A DNA stretch of 64,000 bases from GWF2-38-10 sp964527595 (lineage in GTDB: Bacteria > Babelota > Babeliae > Babelales > RVW-14). This document shows, one piece after another, positions 43,434-51,990 of the stretch (the first letter of the stretch is position 1; every line of letters starts with the position of its first letter). Both the position numbers and the translations under genes were made by a program. The stretch covers positions 124,001 through 188,000 of the forward strand of contig CAZGPI010000001.1 of the NCBI GenBank assembly GCA_964527595.1. The letters are read 5' to 3'. The notes below the pieces were generated by a model. The model searched no databases. It was not told where the DNA came from and saw only the letters and a program-made list of their open reading frames with translations.

Positions 43434-45560
43434 ATGATAGCCGGGGGGCTTTTCAAAAAAACTCTTTATATCAGTTTTGTCTTAACAATCTTTTTCACCA
43501 AAGGATTTGTTAGCCCAATCAACGAAAAAGAGCCAAATAATCAATCGATGAAAATCGTACTACTTGATACAACCGGGCGCGAAAAGTGGTTATATAAGCC
43601 ATTCATGGATGTTCTTGAATCGGTTGGCTGGCAAGTTGATTATCGGCCAGTTGATCAAATTATGGATCTTGGCGAGCGGCAACTTAATTTAACTAATTAT
43701 AAAGCGGTGCTATTTCTCCTTGGGTTTGAATACCTCAAAGGTATTGGCCGGTCACCGGTTTCTGAAAAAATTATGTCCCTCATGCGGAACTACGGTAAAC
43801 TTCCCAGCCGACTGGTTGGGTTTATTTTCCCACCGCTTAATGCACCGGCAAATGTTAACCTTATCGGAGGATTTTCTTCAATTTTTAATAATCTCGGCAT
43901 AACGGTTCCCAAAGGACAACTAAATTTCCCTGATCTTGATGCAACACCAACCTTACAAAAAAATCTGGATGCTTTTTTTTACGTGGCCAATAGTTTTTTA
44001 GCCAGGCCGCTTGAATCTCGTCCGCTAGGCTATCACACCACCCTCAATGATCCTCGCCCAGGTGTTTCACTCTACACCAAAGAGATTGACCGTATCCTAC
44101 AATCTTCCGATATTTACCTAAAAATGTTACCATCTTGCCAACAATTTTCACCAATTGTAAAAGCAACATTTCCCTATGGGCTTTATTGGTATAACCCGAT
44201 TCGCAACAATCACGTTTTTATTGCTCAAACCACCATTCTTTCTTTTTCAAGTATTTCAGAGAGTTTTCATTTCTGCCCAGCCGACTATATATTGCGCAAA
44301 GAAATGAATAAAGCGGTTCAGCAAATGATGTGGGAAGCAACCCTTTTGGTAAAAGCGCTTGACCAAGAAAAGGGAGTTGCTGGTGCCAAAATGGTTAATA
44401 TCCCTGAGAGCATCCCCCTCCCCTGGTCTACTTCATGCCTTGGCAATAATCTAGAACCAGAAGATCAACCAGCCCAAACACGCAAAATCGCTTGGATGGA
44501 AACATCAAACTTTGAAGAAAACGGAAAAAGCACAGAAAAACAAGATGAGCTTATTGATTATATCTTTGCCGCCGAACTCGATACCCTTTGGCTTAGCGGT
44601 ACACCAAATGTATACTACAGCCCTATTGCGCGGCATAAAGCAACAACTAACCAATTCTTAGGGGGGTTGAGCAATTTTACACAAAAATTAGCTGCCGCCG
44701 CTCAAGCTAAAAAGAAACCGTTACCCAAAATTTTTATTGGCTTTGAAATAGCAAATAATCTGTATGAACCAAATCTACCAGTCCCTTGTTCGGCAGACTT
44801 ATACGGCAATATATATGCGGACTTGCCATCATCACTCGATCGATCTTTTTGGAAAAATGAGGTTAAAAAACCACTTGCCGATTTTATTGCTCAATGGAAA
44901 AAACCACAAATTTCACACGGCCTTCAACTTTCTGGTGTGGTTCTGGATCTTGAAATGTATTGCCGCAAAACATCGGGCGAATTTTTGACCTGCATGGGTT
45001 TTGACCAAATCTCATTTGCACGCTTTATCAATTCTCACCATCTGAGCTGTAAAAATATGCCGGTTAATGAGAAAGCAACCTTTCTTATGGCCAATAAACA
45101 AACGTCTCAATATTTTTCATTTTTGGAACAAGACGCCGAAAAGCTTGGTACCGAATTAAAGACCTTTTTTAATAAAAAGATTCCGCGTTGTACCATTGCC
45201 TGCTATATGCCAAACATCCTTATTAATTGGTTCTATAAGGGATTATATAAAGGGTTTAGCGCCGCAAAAAAACCATTGCAACTATATACCTTCAATTCAG
45301 AATTTCAAGGACACAAAGCATGGTTTGAGGTAAATAAACTGGCGGTACAACACTCGAGCGTTTTGCTGTTATCCAAAATCAAAGAACAGAAAGATTTTTC
45401 ATGGGTAAACACCGTTTTGCAACATCACCATGGCATTTGGCTCAACCGTTTTTCGAGAATGATTGAACCAAGGGTCAATGATTGGGGAGCTGTCGAGCGA
45501 CCGGTTATTGATGGTAAGTATTTGCAATCATTCTGCGAACATATTGGCAAAGCGTTGTAA
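43434..45560 (+). CDS. Large exported protein of unknown function, possibly glycoside-hydrolase-like
   Basis: A 708-residue protein with a signal peptide or anchor (about 8-27). The first third begins MKIVLLDTTGREKW and looks like an alpha/beta domain (strands KIVLLD, WQVDYRP, YKAVLFLLGF). The second half (about 350-700) has alternating strands and helices that suggest a TIM barrel, with possible acidic residues in SGVVLDLEMYC and FIGFEIANN. That resembles glycoside-hydrolase-type folds, but I cannot name a family. AAAGGGAACGTT precedes the ATG. No gene partner is obvious; thioredoxin follows after 105 bases. Confidence 0.6.
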   Translation: MIAGGLFKKTLYISFVLTIFFTKGFVSPINEKEPNNQSMKIVLLDTTGREKWLYKPFMDVLESVGWQVDYRPVDQIMDLGERQLNLTNYKAVLFLLGFEYLKGIGRSPVSEKIMSLMRNYGKLPSRLVGFIFPPLNAPANVNLIGGFSSIFNNLGITVPKGQLNFPDLDATPTLQKNLDAFFYVANSFLARPLESRPLGYHTTLNDPRPGVSLYTKEIDRILQSSDIYLKMLPSCQQFSPIVKATFPYGLYWYNPIRNNHVFIAQTTILSFSSISESFHFCPADYILRKEMNKAVQQMMWEATLLVKALDQEKGVAGAKMVNIPESIPLPWSTSCLGNNLEPEDQPAQTRKIAWMETSNFEENGKSTEKQDELIDYIFAAELDTLWLSGTPNVYYSPIARHKATTNQFLGGLSNFTQKLAAAAQAKKKPLPKIFIGFEIANNLYEPNLPVPCSADLYGNIYADLPSSLDRSFWKNEVKKPLADFIAQWKKPQISHGLQLSGVVLDLEMYCRKTSGEFLTCMGFDQISFARFINSHHLSCKNMPVNEKATFLMANKQTSQYFSFLEQDAEKLGTELKTFFNKKIPRCTIACYMPNILINWFYKGLYKGFSAAKKPLQLYTFNSEFQGHKAWFEVNKLAVQHSSVLLLSKIKEQKDFSWVNTVLQHHHGIWLNRFSRMIEPRVNDWGAVERPVIDGKYLQSFCEHIGKAL

Positions 45561-45665
45561 TCTTTGACTTCCATGCAAACATTTGTAAATCTTGTGTAAG
45601 CAGTTATTAGTTAAAATTCACACAGATCGAATAGTCGAACCTGTGGTACAAAACAAAGGATTAGT

Positions 45666-45989
45666 ATGGCCGATATAGTTACCGCTCAAAACTTTGATCA
45701 AGAAGTACTCCAATCCAAGCTTCCAGTTGTTATCGACGTTTATGCATCGTGGTGTGGTCCTTGCCGAACAATGATGCCCTTTTTTGAAGAACTGGCCACT
45801 GAACTTTCGGATAAATACAAATTTGTTAAACTCAATATTGATGAAGAACGCGACTTAGCTATTCAGTACCGCGTCTCATCTATCCCAACATTCTTGTTCT
45901 TTAAGGGTGGAAAGGTTATCGGAAAAGAAACAGGAGCCATGAGTAAGGATACGCTTCGTAGTAAAATAGAATCGTATTTGGGAAGCTAA
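45666..45989 (+). CDS. trxA: Thioredoxin
   Basis: A 107-residue thioredoxin. The redox site is WCGPC with Cys30 and Cys33. The cis-proline is in SIPTFLFFK. No signal peptide, so it acts in the cytoplasm, reducing protein disulfides. In many bacteria it reduces ribonucleotide reductases, but the class III enzyme here normally uses formate or thioredoxin depending on subtype, so a link to NrdD is possible. AAAGGATTAGT precedes the ATG. A TTGACT with TAAATC 16 bases on (45564-45591) could be its promoter. Confidence 0.96.
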   Translation: MADIVTAQNFDQEVLQSKLPVVIDVYASWCGPCRTMMPFFEELATELSDKYKFVKLNIDEERDLAIQYRVSSIPTFLFFKGGKVIGKETGAMSKDTLRSKIESYLGS

Positions 45990-46028
45990 AGGAACGGCCT
46001 GCATTAAGAACACAACAAAGGCGTTCCT
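45990..46028 (+). terminator. Possible terminator after trxA
   Basis: AGGAACGGCCT and AGGCGTTCCT can form a 10-bp stem with one bulge and an 18-base loop right after the trxA stop codon. A short T-run follows. It is weaker than the other terminators in the window. Confidence 0.4.
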
Positions 46029-46472
46029 CCTTTGAAAACCCCCTAAAGAACACTCGTAATTTACTATCGACTTGTCACCCCGGACTTGATCCGGGGTCCA
46101 TCTTTTTTACAATAATTCGCCAATACCATAAGCATCAAAAAACAATTTTGTCATGCTTGGGCTTGCCCCGAGCATCCATCTTAATAACGTATCCAAGAAA
46201 TAGGGGTGTCGCCTGGTTCGATACATTTTTTTCGCATAGAAAATGCTCAAAAAACACTCACCACGAGCGACACGAAACAGAAGATAGATCCTCGGGGCAA
46301 GCCAAAGGATGACAAGCAAGAGAAAATAGGTAAAATTCGTTCGCCCTGAGCGAAGCCCTTTCTAGGGCGCAGTCGAATGGGTACGTTCTTTAGGCACGCC
46401 GTGCCCTGCGGGCAGTGGATTCGACTACGCTCACCACAAACGGCGGTAATAATTTTGATCGAATTAACGTAA
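46029..46472. repeat. Repeat-rich spacer
   Basis: A gene-free stretch packed with short repeats. 46071-46102 is a TCACCCCGGACTTGATCCGG-type copy. 46148-46180 is a GCTTGGGCTTGCCCCGAGC-type copy and 46288-46317 its inverted partner. From about 46340 to 46440 there is a separate block with TTCGCCCTGAGCGAAGCC, an AGGGCG/CGCCCT hairpin and two GTCGAAT/ATTCGAC arms. A reading frame at 46107-46319 is made of repeat sequence and is not considered a gene. Confidence 0.65.
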
Positions 46473-46503
46473 AAGAGGCGCTGCTTAAAAAGCAGCGCCT
46501 CTT
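46473..46503 (-). terminator. Terminator of the outer-membrane protein gene
   Basis: A perfect 13-bp stem (AAGAGGCGCTGCT with AGCAGCGCCTCTT) and a TAAAA loop lie 34 bases beyond the stop of the minus-strand gene ending at 46537. On the minus strand the stem is followed by TTTTACG. Confidence 0.8.
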
Positions 46504-46536
46504 CTTTTTATCAAAGCTGTATATTTTCGTTTAGCC

Positions 46537-48720
46537 TTAGAACTTGTATTCTAAGCCAACGTTTGCATGATACGCAGTTTCATTACCAAGTCTGAAATCT
46601 TTTGCTTGATATCCAGCAACATCTTTATCAATTCTAACAAAGAAATCATCATCAAGCGGAACTCCGGCAACATCGGTGAAGTAGCTACCAGGAAGGAATA
46701 CTGCAAACTTACCAAAGACCTTCAAGTCTTTGAGCACTTCAATATCGGTAACCAAATTCAATTCAGAGCCCATATACTTACGTGCATTTTCGGTTTCTGA
46801 AGCAGACCAATCATTAGCGCCACCAGTTCCAACAATAACCTTCTTGGAGGTACTATCCTTCCAGAAAAAGAGCATATTTGGATTGATATTCACCTTTTTA
46901 CCACCAACGGTAGGAGTCCAGGTTGTGCCAGCGCCAAGTAAATGCATATCGGTAAACGCAAGGTCGGCCGTTAATTCATCTGAGTTACGCGTCAAAGCTG
47001 TAGGCATCTTGAGAAGGCGTTTATCAAGCAAGAAAACGCTTTGTACTCGTTTGCCACAATAGCTTTCGTTCAGACCGATAAAGCCTTTATATGTTTTGTT
47101 TACTTCATTTTCATGTGGATTAGCATCCCCTGAAGCATAACCATATGCAACGGCAAACTTAAGATTATATGTAGGAAGTTTATATGCGGCATCGGTTACA
47201 AACATCCAACCACGTAATTCGTTGGTAAATGCTGGGCGGAAACGATTTGCTGTTGTTGGTGTATTGTAGGCAACATCACTGGTTGGAAGCGTTCCAGCCT
47301 TGATACCATCGTTCCAAAATTCTATCGGACCATTATTTCCAATTTTTACGCCATTTTCACGGTTTGAATAAGCGTTAATCTTCTCATCGTTTAGTTTAGT
47401 TTTAGCCGCTAAAGCAGGTTTTGTGTAAACCTTCCCGGTAACAGCGGCTGCTGGGTCTGATGTAACAATATGATCGTAGTATTGAGTCAATGCACCCGTA
47501 ATTTTGTCGGCCTTGATAACAACTTTGTTTCTATCAAACGCAACAACTTTTTCTTGGCCATAATTTGCTGCAACTTCGGCACCAAATTCAAAATTATTGA
47601 TCGCATATTCTGCGCCAATACCATAAGCACCAAATTGCATCTTTTCGTCAGGTTCCGATTCATACCATTGATCAATGCCATTGTTGTAATAAACATATGG
47701 TTCAACGTCAAGAGTTCCATAGCTTTCATTCTTGAACGCTTTTAGCTTCAAGCGAGCTGCATACAAGTCGTTGTCTTTATGAGTTCCGCGCCATTTGATA
47801 CCGCTTTGATCAAGCCATTGTGTACGGGTGATATCAATATTGTCTGACAATGATTTGCTACGCTCTTCGATTTTTGCGTAATACAAATCGTAGGTAAGTT
47901 TGTCTTTGATTAATGAACCGTTGATGTTTACGCCAGGAGCCCACTTATCTTCTTTGTCGTAATTGTAAAGCCCAAGAACAGCACGATTAGCACCATACCA
48001 ACGACCAAGCGCAATTCCGCGACCAAGGTCAAATGGGAACCAACCAAGTTTGATGGTATGAACATTTTCTGTTTTTAGGCCAAGCATTGCGTTAAAACTT
48101 GCAAGTAACCAAGCTTCAGAAATCCATGGCAAGTTTCTACCACTTGCGTGAACGTGTTGGCCGGTGATTGCATCAGCAATTTTGATGCCAGCTTTATCAC
48201 TGAAAACTGAATCGCGATCGGCATATGACTGAGATCTGCCCCAAACGCCACGATGGCGGAAATTAAGATAGGTTTCTAATGCTTTATGACCAAACTTTTC
48301 TTTGCCATAAACCATATCAAAATTTAAATCGAGGGTGTGTCTGAAATAGCAATTTTCATCAGGAAGATTGCCGTTCAACATGAACGCGTTTTTTTCGTAG
48401 AAATTTTCTATTGCAGTATCGCCACCAATTTTAAATTCATTGGCACCATTGTTGAAATAAATATTAGGTGTTTTTTCAGCTTTAGGAGCGAGTGTTTTTA
48501 CAATAATTTTATTTGCTGAACGTTTTTTTGAGCGAGATTTTGCAACCTTTTTTGATTTTTCTTTTTTGCTAGAAAAAAAAGCAACTTTTTTTGGGCATGA
48601 TGCGCAAACACAATCGTCTTCAACGATTTTGCTCAAATCACATGAACAACATTGTGGCGAAACTGCCGAACCCCACAAAATCAACGCGGCCAAGAGCACG
48701 AGATTTCTTGCTCTGATCAT
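46537..48720 (-). CDS. Beta-barrel outer-membrane protein (porin/exporter-like)
   Basis: A 727-residue exported protein. Signal peptide about 1-23, then a Cys-rich patch (CCSC, CVCASC) and a very basic stretch (KKEKSKKVAKSRSKKRSANK). From about residue 90 to the end it has many alternating amphipathic strands with aromatic girdles. The last residues are NVGLEYKF; a C-terminal Phe is the BAM recognition signal of outer-membrane barrels. Resemblance to alginate-export/porin-type barrels is only general. The start at 48720 has GGAAGGATAAGG directly upstream; a longer frame from 48777 is less likely. A terminator follows the gene. Confidence 0.82.
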   Translation of the reverse strand: MIRARNLVLLAALILWGSAVSPQCCSCDLSKIVEDDCVCASCPKKVAFFSSKKEKSKKVAKSRSKKRSANKIIVKTLAPKAEKTPNIYFNNGANEFKIGGDTAIENFYEKNAFMLNGNLPDENCYFRHTLDLNFDMVYGKEKFGHKALETYLNFRHRGVWGRSQSYADRDSVFSDKAGIKIADAITGQHVHASGRNLPWISEAWLLASFNAMLGLKTENVHTIKLGWFPFDLGRGIALGRWYGANRAVLGLYNYDKEDKWAPGVNINGSLIKDKLTYDLYYAKIEERSKSLSDNIDITRTQWLDQSGIKWRGTHKDNDLYAARLKLKAFKNESYGTLDVEPYVYYNNGIDQWYESEPDEKMQFGAYGIGAEYAINNFEFGAEVAANYGQEKVVAFDRNKVVIKADKITGALTQYYDHIVTSDPAAAVTGKVYTKPALAAKTKLNDEKINAYSNRENGVKIGNNGPIEFWNDGIKAGTLPTSDVAYNTPTTANRFRPAFTNELRGWMFVTDAAYKLPTYNLKFAVAYGYASGDANPHENEVNKTYKGFIGLNESYCGKRVQSVFLLDKRLLKMPTALTRNSDELTADLAFTDMHLLGAGTTWTPTVGGKKVNINPNMLFFWKDSTSKKVIVGTGGANDWSASETENARKYMGSELNLVTDIEVLKDLKVFGKFAVFLPGSYFTDVAGVPLDDDFFVRIDKDVAGYQAKDFRLGNETAYHANVGLEYKF

Positions 48721-48838
48721 CCTTATCCTTCCAGTAAACAATTTAATAACGGGCACTCGCACAAGCGAGTACAACAACGACTATTTAAACCGTACCAGAT
48801 TCGCGTTCTTTTGCTATTTTGTCAACAAAAAACAACCG

Positions 48839-50311
48839 TTACTTGTCCCACGCTGACACGCGTTGATGCTCATTTACCTTACTCGCAACAACACCATTAA
48901 AGAGATCGAGAGAGACAACATTATTTGGAGTCATCAAAGCCTCAATGCCGACTTCGGCGACCAATTGATCAATTGAACGGCCAGTAAAACCACCAAGCTT
49001 TTGCGCCACGCCATTTATGAATGAGTTATCGATGGTCGACTCGAGGGTAAGCGGAGATTCACCTTTTTTGAGCGTTGCTTGCCTGAGATATTGATTAATA
49101 TAAAGCTGTAAAAGCTTGACGCGCTCGCTCAAACCAGGGGCTGGAATTTCAATCTTTTTGTTAATACGGCTCAATACAGCACTATCCAATGTTTCAGGAT
49201 AGTTACTTGCCAAAACAAGCATGAATTTTTCGGAGCTTCCATTGGTTCTTGATAAAAAGGTATTAACCAAATTAACCCCTTTCTCGCTAAGATCTTTACG
49301 GTCACGCAATAAGGCATCGGCTTCGTCAATAACCAAGACTAGACCTCGCTCACCATGCTCTGCCCAATCAAATAACTCATTTAGTTTTTGTATGCCAACA
49401 CCAGGTTTAAACTGCGCAACTTCTGCTCCGGAAATAACTATGTAATCCATACCGCTTGACCGTGCAATCGTTTTTGCAATCAACGTTTTACCGGTTCCCG
49501 GTGGTCCATACAATAACATATGGCGATATTGTAGGCCCTTGGCATGCGTCATTGCTGTTGCATTGGCCACAGAAAGGATTGTTTTTTCAAGCTCTGGAGC
49601 AAGAACAACGTGAGAAAAAGCTTCGGCTTGATTAATCGGTTGTTTTTTTGGCATTGCCCAAGAAAAGTATGAACTTAATACACCATCTCGAGATGACTCG
49701 TGCGTTAAACTCGGCATGCCTAATGTTGCATAAAAATATTTATATATAAATTTTAAGCCATAATAACTGCCAACCGCTCCGGCCGTAGTCACCGTAAGTA
49801 AGACCCCCGCTTTGGTCAGATTATCTTTTTGGAATGCAAATTTAAAACGTTCAAGAGAACCTTCGTTGGCAACGGCTTGAGTTACCCCCGCTTGAGCAAC
49901 AGCTTCTTTGAGCTTGTCTTCTGCTTTTCCATGTTCAAGAACCGATTTCCAACCAGATGAAAAAAAACCTTCTACAAACTGACTGCTTCGAGCGTCAGCT
50001 TCCCGTGCTTGCCGCATATCATCTTCTACGCTTTTTTGTTGCGCATCAAGAGTCTTCGATTCCTGTTCATATCTAGCTGGTCCTATATCGCCACTATCCT
50101 TGAGGTCGCCAAGTTGCTTACGTTGATGCTCAATTTCTGCAAATTGGTGCTCAAAATTCTCGCGCACGTGATACGCAACATCTTGCTGAATTCTGTTTGT
50201 ATCATTATATAGATCAAGGAAATTACCCGCCGCAGCAGGTTCCTGAGCAAACATATAAACACTAGCCAGCAAAAAGGAACCAATAATTATCGCCACCAAT
50301 TTCTTATTCAT
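48839..50311 (-). CDS. Exported ATAD3-like AAA+ ATPase
   Basis: A 490-residue protein. A signal peptide or anchor spans 1-22. A charged coiled coil (about 40-150) contains GPARYEQESKTLDAQQKSVEDD, like the N-terminal region of ATAD3. A membrane helix lies at about 166-187. The AAA domain is at about 230-480: Walker A GPPGTGKT (269-276), Walker B VLVIDEAD, sensor-1 Asn370 and Arg382. Around these, YRHMLLYGPPGTGKT, SGMDYIVISGAEV, KLNELFDWAEHGERGL, NTFLSRT and KFMLVLASNYPE closely follow the mitochondrial ATAD3 pattern. Order of parts also matches. ATAD3 organises mitochondrial inner-membrane contacts in eukaryotes. The function here is unknown. The ATG overlaps the end of the upstream gene by 4 bases. 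Confidence 0.85.
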   Translation of the reverse strand: MNKKLVAIIIGSFLLASVYMFAQEPAAAGNFLDLYNDTNRIQQDVAYHVRENFEHQFAEIEHQRKQLGDLKDSGDIGPARYEQESKTLDAQQKSVEDDMRQAREADARSSQFVEGFFSSGWKSVLEHGKAEDKLKEAVAQAGVTQAVANEGSLERFKFAFQKDNLTKAGVLLTVTTAGAVGSYYGLKFIYKYFYATLGMPSLTHESSRDGVLSSYFSWAMPKKQPINQAEAFSHVVLAPELEKTILSVANATAMTHAKGLQYRHMLLYGPPGTGKTLIAKTIARSSGMDYIVISGAEVAQFKPGVGIQKLNELFDWAEHGERGLVLVIDEADALLRDRKDLSEKGVNLVNTFLSRTNGSSEKFMLVLASNYPETLDSAVLSRINKKIEIPAPGLSERVKLLQLYINQYLRQATLKKGESPLTLESTIDNSFINGVAQKLGGFTGRSIDQLVAEVGIEALMTPNNVVSLDLFNGVVASKVNEHQRVSAWDK

Positions 50312-51600
50312 ATCGCTCCACCATTATCTGTAAGTTGTTGTAAATTTCCATCATTTTGTGTTCCTGGTTGTTGTATCATCGTATATAATTTTTGAGCCAG
50401 CACGACTATTGCCGGCACAATCATTACCAAATTAAGTACCGTTTGCCACGATGTATATTTTTCCGATTTAAGCCCAAGCCAAAGCGTAAACGAAGATTTA
50501 TGCCCCTGGCTGAGCATGTTTTTTAATAATGGTTTGTTATCGTCGGTTGACTGCAAAATTTCTAGCAAAAGCTGATGTTTTTTCATAACAACTTCAAATA
50601 GCTTCGGCTGCAAAAATGATTGAATACTCCAACGCATAAAAAGCAGCATAAATGCAATGCGCTTGGTAAAGTGGTATGTATTTTCAGTCGTCCATTTAGG
50701 CAGTAATCCATGGTCTTGCAATAGCCCGTTTACTTGGTCCAAAACGCCAGTTTTTAGTATTGTTAACGGCAGATTAGAAAACCACTCTTTCTCAACCAAT
50801 TCAAACATCGATGGTTGGGATTGAGCTGCGTCATGATAATGCTTAATTTTTCCAACGTTACACAAACTTGTTGCCAAGACCGTGAGAATGTTTTCCGATT
50901 GTAGTTGGTCCAATAAAAAATGTTTTTTAAGCGATTGAAAGGTACCATCCAACGCTATATTAATACCAATTGATGGTAATAACTCACGTGTCATTTTGCC
51001 TAATATCCAATTAGTTCCGGTATCAAACACAAGCTTATGAATTTGGTCGGTCGCTTTTTCTAATGCCTTATCATCATGATTATCAATACTATCCTGCATG
51101 GCTTGCAATGCATCGATATATTCCTTACGTTGAAGCATCATTTGATCGGTAGAAAAATCGGTCCAAAAATTAAGCATATTACGGTACAAATGCCATTCAT
51201 TGCCCCATTCAAGCAAAACAAAAAGCATTTTACCAAGGTCGCCATTACATAAAGAAATTGGAGTCAGTTGATCATTTAAGGGAATATTGAATTGGTATAA
51301 AATTGTATCATTAAAAGCTTGTTGATCTTTTTTTCGATATTCTTCGGCATTTATAAGATGATCAAGAAATTGTTCATCGGTGTAGCGTTTGGCATAATCA
51401 TCGCCTTTATCGATGTATTTTTGAATAGTTTCTTTAGATGAGTAATGGTCGATAATGGTTGAATATTTTTTCATTACCTGGGCAACTCGTGCTTCGGCAC
51501 TCTCTTCACCTTGCGCATTAACTGCAGCCAAAACAAAGAGCGCTCCGCATAACCCTAGTAATAAAAAGTAAAAAGTTTGAATCTTATTGTTAAAAACCAT
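50308..51600 (-). CDS. Exported/membrane partner of the ATAD3-like ATPase, unknown family
   Basis: A 430-residue protein. A signal peptide (about 1-30, ending VNAQ) is followed by a long, mostly helical region rich in charged residues. A hydrophobic helix near the C terminus (about 388-408, LNLVMIVPAIVVLAQ) is followed by a short Gln/Asn-rich tail. No domain is recognised. Its stop overlaps the ATAD3-like start (ATGA), so the two are translationally coupled and probably act together in a membrane complex (inference). Confidence 0.65.
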   Translation of the reverse strand: MVFNNKIQTFYFLLLGLCGALFVLAAVNAQGEESAEARVAQVMKKYSTIIDHYSSKETIQKYIDKGDDYAKRYTDEQFLDHLINAEEYRKKDQQAFNDTILYQFNIPLNDQLTPISLCNGDLGKMLFVLLEWGNEWHLYRNMLNFWTDFSTDQMMLQRKEYIDALQAMQDSIDNHDDKALEKATDQIHKLVFDTGTNWILGKMTRELLPSIGINIALDGTFQSLKKHFLLDQLQSENILTVLATSLCNVGKIKHYHDAAQSQPSMFELVEKEWFSNLPLTILKTGVLDQVNGLLQDHGLLPKWTTENTYHFTKRIAFMLLFMRWSIQSFLQPKLFEVVMKKHQLLLEILQSTDDNKPLLKNMLSQGHKSSFTLWLGLKSEKYTSWQTVLNLVMIVPAIVVLAQKLYTMIQQPGTQNDGNLQQLTDNGGAI

Positions 51601-51990
51601 AACCCCAATTACCCCAATCAGACAATAGTAAGTTCTTACAAATACTATTTAAAGATAGCAGTAACCCGATCTATTGCAAAAGGGGTGGGGTTGAATCGAC
51701 GATTGATGCGCGCAATAATGCAGTTTGTGTTAATTTAATCAACGTCAAGGGCTCTTATGGTCAAATTGCCACAATCGGGCGTCCTGAAACCCGGCCTGAC
51801 TTGATTCAGGACCGCCCGAAGTGTTGAAATAACCAATTTCTCTTGCCTGTCATCCTTGGGCTTGCCCCGAGGATCCATCATAATATTTGTTCATTCTCAA
51901 GATGGCCTGCCCGCCGAAGCCTTGGCGAAGGATGGATGCTCGGGCAAGCCCAAGCATGACAGAACATGGGAGATAAAAAGACGATTGGTT
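51601..51990. repeat. Repeat-rich spacer
   Basis: A 390-base gap with three repeat units. An inverted repeat lies at 51776-51819 (CGGGCGTCCTGAA with TTCAGGACCGCCCG, one bulge). 51849-51880 and the inverted 51935-51960 belong to the GCTTGGGCTTGCCCC family and could pair with each other. No gene was recognised; frames here consist of repeat DNA. Confidence 0.6.

Noticed and set aside
46107..46319. A 70-codon minus-strand frame
   Set aside because: It is composed of dispersed repeat DNA.
46029..46472. CRISPR array or insertion-sequence remnant
   Set aside because: Repeats differ in length and spacing, there are no regular spacers, and no transposase or cas gene is near.
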